Assembly (NCBI GenBank): GCA_026388595.1
Contig: JAPLJM010000207.1
Location: forward strand, 1-8,686
Origin: Deltaproteobacteria bacterium
Lineage (GTDB): Bacteria; Desulfobacterota; Syntrophia; Syntrophales; Fen-1087
Length of the DNA stretch: 8,686 nt
Reading direction: 5' to 3'
In this document: positions 5,870 through 8,686 of the stretch, piece after piece
Layout of the letters: each line of letters begins with the position of its first letter
How positions within the stretch are numbered: the stretch's first letter is position 1
Translations under genes and position numbers: made by a program
Notes under the pieces: model-generated
What the model was told of the DNA's origin: nothing
The model's input: the letters and a program-made list of their open reading frames with translations, nothing else
The model's database searches: none

Positions 5870-6017
5870 GCTTTTTTCGGGTTCATTCGGTTGATGCTTG
5901 CTTCTGATGCATAAAAAAGAAACGGAATGAATTGTTGTGGACCTCGCTCTCACCTTGTGTTCAATGTCGGCAGTTATAAGAATTGTGGATGGCGGATAAT
6001 CATGTCCATTTTCTATT

Positions 6018-6040
6018 TGGATCATTTTCTACATGATCCA
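6018..6040 (-). terminator. Hairpin overlapping the nitroreductase stop codon
   Basis: TGGATCAT (6018-6025) and ATGATCCA (6033-6040) form an 8-bp perfect stem with a 7-base loop that contains the TAG stop (6029-6031) of the - strand nitroreductase gene. What follows on the - strand is A-rich rather than T-rich, so this is a weak candidate for intrinsic termination and may instead protect the 3' end. Confidence 0.4.
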
Positions 6041-6862
6041 GCTCACAAGATATTCCATGCCTCCGCTTTTTATCTGTGGATCTTCTAACTTCCAAACGCC
6101 ATCCAAACCCATTTCTCTTGAAGATAATTCAAAATGGCACATGGCGATACCCATATCAATGTTCTGCATCTTTATTTGTCCAAAAACTCTATCATATCCA
6201 GCCGTTCTCTTGATATAAAAATGATAGTTCCCCTGATCCTTGATGATTCTCCAGGGCTGCTTATTGGAAGCTGATGGGCCGATTCTGACACATTCAAGGG
6301 GTGTCGCAAAGCTGCCTGCCGAGCCTTTGTTGAGAGGGGTTTCTATTCCCCCTTCATAAAATAATTCCTCCCAGGGCTTCCTATTGTCTGCTCCCGCACT
6401 AAACCTGAATAATCTCTCTATGAGGGATCTTCTGTTGCCTGAATAACCGACGGGGGTGACAGCCGGTAAAAGTTCACCTTCCGCAAGCTTCATTTTTTCG
6501 GCAAATCCGGTCCTGTTGAATGTCCCTCCCAGCCAGCACGTACCAAGCCCCATTGCCGTTGCCGCCAGGATGTTCTTTTCCATGCAGTATCCGGAGTCTT
6601 CCATGGCTTTGGGCTGATCCACAACTGCACCGACGATGAACTGTCTGGCCCCTTTAATGACGCCGTAGGTTCCAAGGCCTTTGAGTTCACTCATATCCAT
6701 CATGTCGAAGTTCATGAGTTCAAACCTGATTTTACTGCCAAAGGGAGCGTTCGTGTTGGATCTCAGATTTTCAGTGAGCCTTTCCATCTTGTCCGGTTCA
6801 ATAGCCGTATTGCTGTATGTCCGGCAGGAAACCCGCATTCTTATGGTCTCAATGATAGACAT
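6029..6862 (-). CDS. Nitroreductase-family protein (TM1586-type)
   Basis: A 277-residue FMN-dependent nitroreductase-fold protein. The start includes RVSCRTYSNTAIEPDKMERL, typical of the flavin-binding N-terminus. GLGTCWLGGTF sits mid-protein. The C-terminal half has IGPSASNKQPWRI followed by YHFYIKRT, the signature of the duplicated-half TM1586-like nitroreductases found in anaerobes. Family role: NAD(P)H-dependent two-electron reductions; the substrate cannot be told from sequence. I chose the ATG at 6862, which begins MSIIETI and has AAAGGAG about 10 bases upstream. An ATG at 6919 would add 19 unlikely residues and overlap the upstream gene by 41 bases. The Shine-Dalgarno begins inside the stop codon of the upstream transporter-HD gene, indicating one transcript. 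Base composition is about 40-45% GC by partial hand count, lower than most of the window. Confidence 0.85.
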   Translation of the reverse strand: MSIIETIRMRVSCRTYSNTAIEPDKMERLTENLRSNTNAPFGSKIRFELMNFDMMDMSELKGLGTYGVIKGARQFIVGAVVDQPKAMEDSGYCMEKNILAATAMGLGTCWLGGTFNRTGFAEKMKLAEGELLPAVTPVGYSGNRRSLIERLFRFSAGADNRKPWEELFYEGGIETPLNKGSAGSFATPLECVRIGPSASNKQPWRIIKDQGNYHFYIKRTAGYDRVFGQIKMQNIDMGIAMCHFELSSREMGLDGVWKLEDPQIKSGGMEYLVSWIM

Positions 6863-6878
6863 AACGTGTATGCTCCTT

Positions 6879-8345
6879 TCAGCTGACTGCGATTTTCTGA
6901 ATCGCTTGATGTATGTCAACTTTCATATGGCTGGCGATCTTTCTTTCGATGGCCAGCGCCAGGCTCGTGTTATTAAGAATCAGGTTTCGGATTTCCTCGG
7001 TGGTTCCATATCGCTGTATCAGGTCGTGAATCCTCTGTTCAATCGTCACGATCTTGTCGTGCATCACCCTTTTATCAGCATAGTATATTATCTCCCGCTC
7101 CTCAGGCCTTCCTTGCGGATTAAAATTCTTAAAGATGACATGCTGCTCCACAATCTCAGCGATGCGCATGAATCCCATTTCTCGCAGAAGCACACCTCCG
7201 GATGCATCGTGTCGTTCCTTTGTTTCGAGTGATCTTGTCTTCGTGATGTCATGCAGGAGTGCTGCGGCGATAACCAAGTCCCTGTTTATGGTCGCGTCGT
7301 TTTTAAGATTGTCTGTTATTGCCAGGGAAACTCGCATGACCTGGATGGAATGCTCAATGATGTTTGGTCGCATGGAATATTTCGCCATGATTTCATTGCA
7401 TTCCTCTCGGGAGGGGATGCTATCGTGGATGCTTTCGGACACGGAAGCCTTTGCGTTTCTCCTGTTATCCCGGAACCTGAGGGCAGTCAGAAGGGAGAGC
7501 GCGGCCAGGATGAGCATCATGCCCAGCGTCTCCCAGGTGTCCGGGCGTTCGCCGAGTTCGATGAGGGAAGCGCTGATACCGATCACGGGGACAGCCAGGG
7601 TGCCCATCCCGGCCACCCCGGCCGGAAGCCTTTTCATGATAAAGGTCCAGAGCAGAAAAGCAAAGGCGCAAACCAGGAAGGTGTTGTAGAACAGGGCCAT
7701 GATCAGGTAGGGTGTCCACTGCACGGGCGGCTGCGGGATGAGGAGCGCAGCCATCACCAGGGGCACGGATCCGTAGATAAATTGCCATGCCGTCACAGAT
7801 ACAAAATCGAAATCCGGTTTTTTCTGCATCACCTTGATGATGATGGCGCCGAGCGCCCAGAACATCCCCGCAATAACTGCCAGGATTTCACTGGCAAGCG
7901 TGCTTTTCAGGGACCAGGGCTCCAGCAGCAGGACCATGCCGGCAAAGGCCGTCACGACAGGAATCCAGTTCAGCCCCCGGATTTTCTCGGAGAGGACCGG
8001 CCAGGCAAAGATCAGTATCCAGAACGGCATGGTATAAACCAAAATCGATGTTTTACCCGCGCCGCCGTTTACCAGCGCCAAGAGAATCAGCCCCGTCCCC
8101 GCTGCCGTCTGGGTCAGCCCCAGCAGGATCGTGAGGGGCACCGCCTTCGGCCGCACCGACATTCCCTGGCAGCGCATGAAGAAGAGGAGGACCATGCCGC
8201 CCAGGGCCATGCGAAAGGCGTTGAAGTCGAAGGGCCCCATGTACAGCAGAGATTTCTTCATGACAACCCAGTTGTAGCCCCAGGTGACCCCCAGCAGGAT
8301 TAGCGCCGCCAGAGGCTGCCACCGGTCGGAAACCAGCCTGTTCAA
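6879..8345 (-). CDS. EamA/DMT-family transporter fused to an HD-domain phosphohydrolase
   Basis: Residues 1-290 form a ten-helix EamA (drug/metabolite transporter) protein: two repeats, with LILLGVTWGYNWVVMKKSL opening and TLAVPVIGISASLIELGE in the second repeat. Such proteins export or import small metabolites; the substrate is unknown. Residues about 308-488 are an HD domain: SIPSREECNEIM, His332, LLHDITKTRSLETKE with His365-Asp366, His402 in EIVEQHV and Asp424 in YYADKRVMHD. I know this HD type as a free-standing predicted metal-dependent phosphohydrolase. The link (291-307) is short and charged, so the HD domain would hang in the cytoplasm. The start is TTG with GAGGGG a few bases upstream; no in-frame ATG gives the full first helix. 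GC is about 59% in the transporter part sampled and 47% in the HD part, hinting at a chimeric gene. An internal GTG (7442) has only a distant AGGAG, so a single fused product is favoured. Confidence 0.83.
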   Translation of the reverse strand: MNRLVSDRWQPLAALILLGVTWGYNWVVMKKSLLYMGPFDFNAFRMALGGMVLLFFMRCQGMSVRPKAVPLTILLGLTQTAAGTGLILLALVNGGAGKTSILVYTMPFWILIFAWPVLSEKIRGLNWIPVVTAFAGMVLLLEPWSLKSTLASEILAVIAGMFWALGAIIIKVMQKKPDFDFVSVTAWQFIYGSVPLVMAALLIPQPPVQWTPYLIMALFYNTFLVCAFAFLLWTFIMKRLPAGVAGMGTLAVPVIGISASLIELGERPDTWETLGMMLILAALSLLTALRFRDNRRNAKASVSESIHDSIPSREECNEIMAKYSMRPNIIEHSIQVMRVSLAITDNLKNDATINRDLVIAAALLHDITKTRSLETKERHDASGGVLLREMGFMRIAEIVEQHVIFKNFNPQGRPEEREIIYYADKRVMHDKIVTIEQRIHDLIQRYGTTEEIRNLILNNTSLALAIERKIASHMKVDIHQAIQKIAVS

Positions 8346-8371
8346 ACAACCCCTCGCTTTCTTTCCCCCAT
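8342..8371 (-). CDS. Possible 9-codon leader ORF before the transporter gene
   Basis: ATG at 8371, preceded by GAGG six bases upstream, opens MGERKRGVV and stops at a TGA (8342-8344) that overlaps the TTG start (8343-8345) of the transporter-HD gene. This placement could couple translation to the weak TTG start. It could also be chance; no family is recognisable. Confidence 0.2.
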   Translation of the reverse strand: MGERKRGVV

Positions 8372-8401
8372 ATTGATCCTCACAGTTCAGTCATTCTCCT
8401 G

Positions 8402-8430
8402 ATTTTGTCTTTTACGGCTTGAGCCGTCAA
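8402..8430 (-). promoter_or_regulatory. Candidate promoter for the transporter-HD/nitroreductase unit
   Basis: On the - strand TTGACG (8425-8430) is followed after 17 bases by CAAAAT (8402-8407), 5/6 and 4/6 matches to sigma70 hexamers. A palindrome, ACGGC (8414-8418) with GCCGT (8423-8427), overlaps the -35 and spacer and could be an operator. It is the best candidate in the 185-base gap, but weak. Confidence 0.3.
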
Positions 8431-8530
8431 GGGTGACAACGCCTTTATCGAGGTGGCGGACTTTCAGCTGACCCTGTTATCGTATGTATCTCACTTTTAG
8501 TTGGAGCTCTGCGGTTACCGGATGCGGCGA

Positions 8531-8686
8531 TTACTCAAGTTTTGCGGCATGCCTCCAGGAAATCAGGAGAAAGTAAGCGACAATGACAATGGTCGCCAAT
8601 GGGGAAAACCACTCGGGGACCTTCACGCCATAACCATGGGCGAGCATGGCGGAGCCCAGAACAAGAATGGAATACATCGCCCCGTT
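8531..8686 (-). CDS. C-terminal end of an integral membrane protein (partial; TerC/DUF475-like at best)
   Basis: The - strand frame enters from beyond the right edge and ends at TAA (8531-8533), giving 51 residues. It contains two hydrophobic stretches, MYSILVLGSAML and FSPLATIVIVAYFLLISW, joined by a short loop AHGYGVKVPEW and ending in a basic tail WRHAAKLE. The start of the gene is outside the window. The loop and last helix resemble the end of TerC/DUF475-type membrane proteins, but the fragment is too short for a firm family call. It lies about 100 bases upstream of the candidate transporter promoter, in the same orientation. Confidence 0.6.
   Translation of the reverse strand, partial: NGAMYSILVLGSAMLAHGYGVKVPEWFSPLATIVIVAYFLLISWRHAAKLE

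Noticed and set aside
5844..6017. Possible small gene or + strand promoter in the spacer
   Set aside because: The longest + frame not antisense to the regulator gene is a few codons (MHKKETE from 5907) without a Shine-Dalgarno, and the only TATAAG-like hexamer lacks a properly spaced -35.
6863..6919. Longer nitroreductase start at 6919
   Set aside because: It would add 19 residues unlike the family and overlap the upstream gene by 41 bases. The ATG at 6862 has AAAGGAG and begins at the normal family start.
7251..8303. A 350-codon + strand open frame
   Set aside because: It is the antisense shadow of the transporter-HD gene. Its translation is rich in Gly, His, Gln and Arg with no domain, while the - strand frame reads as two clear families.
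8414..8427. Palindrome as terminator of the right-edge membrane gene
   Set aside because: The stem is only 5-6 bp and is followed by A-rich sequence on the - strand, so no intrinsic terminator; kept only as part of the candidate promoter region.
1..8686. CRISPR array, tRNA, transposase or att-type direct repeats
   Set aside because: Reading both strands by eye I found no regularly spaced repeats, cloverleaf sequence, transposase motif or flanking direct repeats.

Overview
The window looks like chromosomal DNA of an anaerobic, sulfur-handling bacterium, most plausibly a Desulfobacterota (deltaproteobacterial) lineage. This is an inference from gene content: an HdrB/D-type cysteine-rich iron-sulfur protein, a DUF3047 domain, exported rhodaneses, a formate-dehydrogenase-like Fe-S/cytochrome b pair and an HD-domain protein of a type I associate with that group. 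I see no tRNA, rRNA, IS element or CRISPR array.

Region 1 (1-2362, + strand) holds the end of an exported single-domain rhodanese, then a 594-residue protein that joins a cytoplasmic 4Fe-4S/CCG (HdrD-like) head through a membrane segment to a DUF3047 domain, then a tiny ORF overlapping its stop codon. A 13-bp perfect inverted repeat (2384-2420) separates it from the convergent operon.

Region 2 (5869 down to 2471, - strand) is the most coherent unit. It encodes a CsoR-family repressor with the Cys/Cys but no-His pattern of persulfide sensors (CstR type), a TAT-exported 4Fe-4S ferredoxin subunit with a C-terminal anchor, a FdnI-like dihaem cytochrome b, a small DUF2892 membrane protein and an exported tandem-domain rhodanese. 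One sigma70-type promoter (TTGACA, 17 bp, TATATA) precedes it. A perfect 9+3+9 palindrome of the ATACCCC...GGGGTAT class covers its -10, start site and Shine-Dalgarno sequence. The genes resemble the electron-transfer and membrane subunits of a thiosulfate/polysulfide reductase or formate dehydrogenase, but no molybdopterin subunit is present. The rhodanese sits where a catalytic partner might be expected. My main hypothesis is a persulfide-induced, quinone-linked periplasmic sulfane-sulfur redox module.

Region 3 (6029-8371, - strand) holds a drug/metabolite-type (EamA) transporter fused in frame to a cytosolic HD-domain hydrolase, translationally close to a TM1586-type nitroreductase. The HD part and the nitroreductase are clearly more AT-rich than the transporter part, which suggests a chimeric origin. 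The right edge (8531-8686, - strand) carries the C-terminal 51 residues of another membrane protein that runs off the window.

No gene-free stretch exceeds 300 bases. The three longest are 2298-2470 (a tiny ORF and the inverted repeat), 5822-6028 (operator and promoter, then nothing recognised apart from the nitroreductase hairpin) and 8346-8530 (a weak promoter candidate, a palindrome and a short leader ORF).
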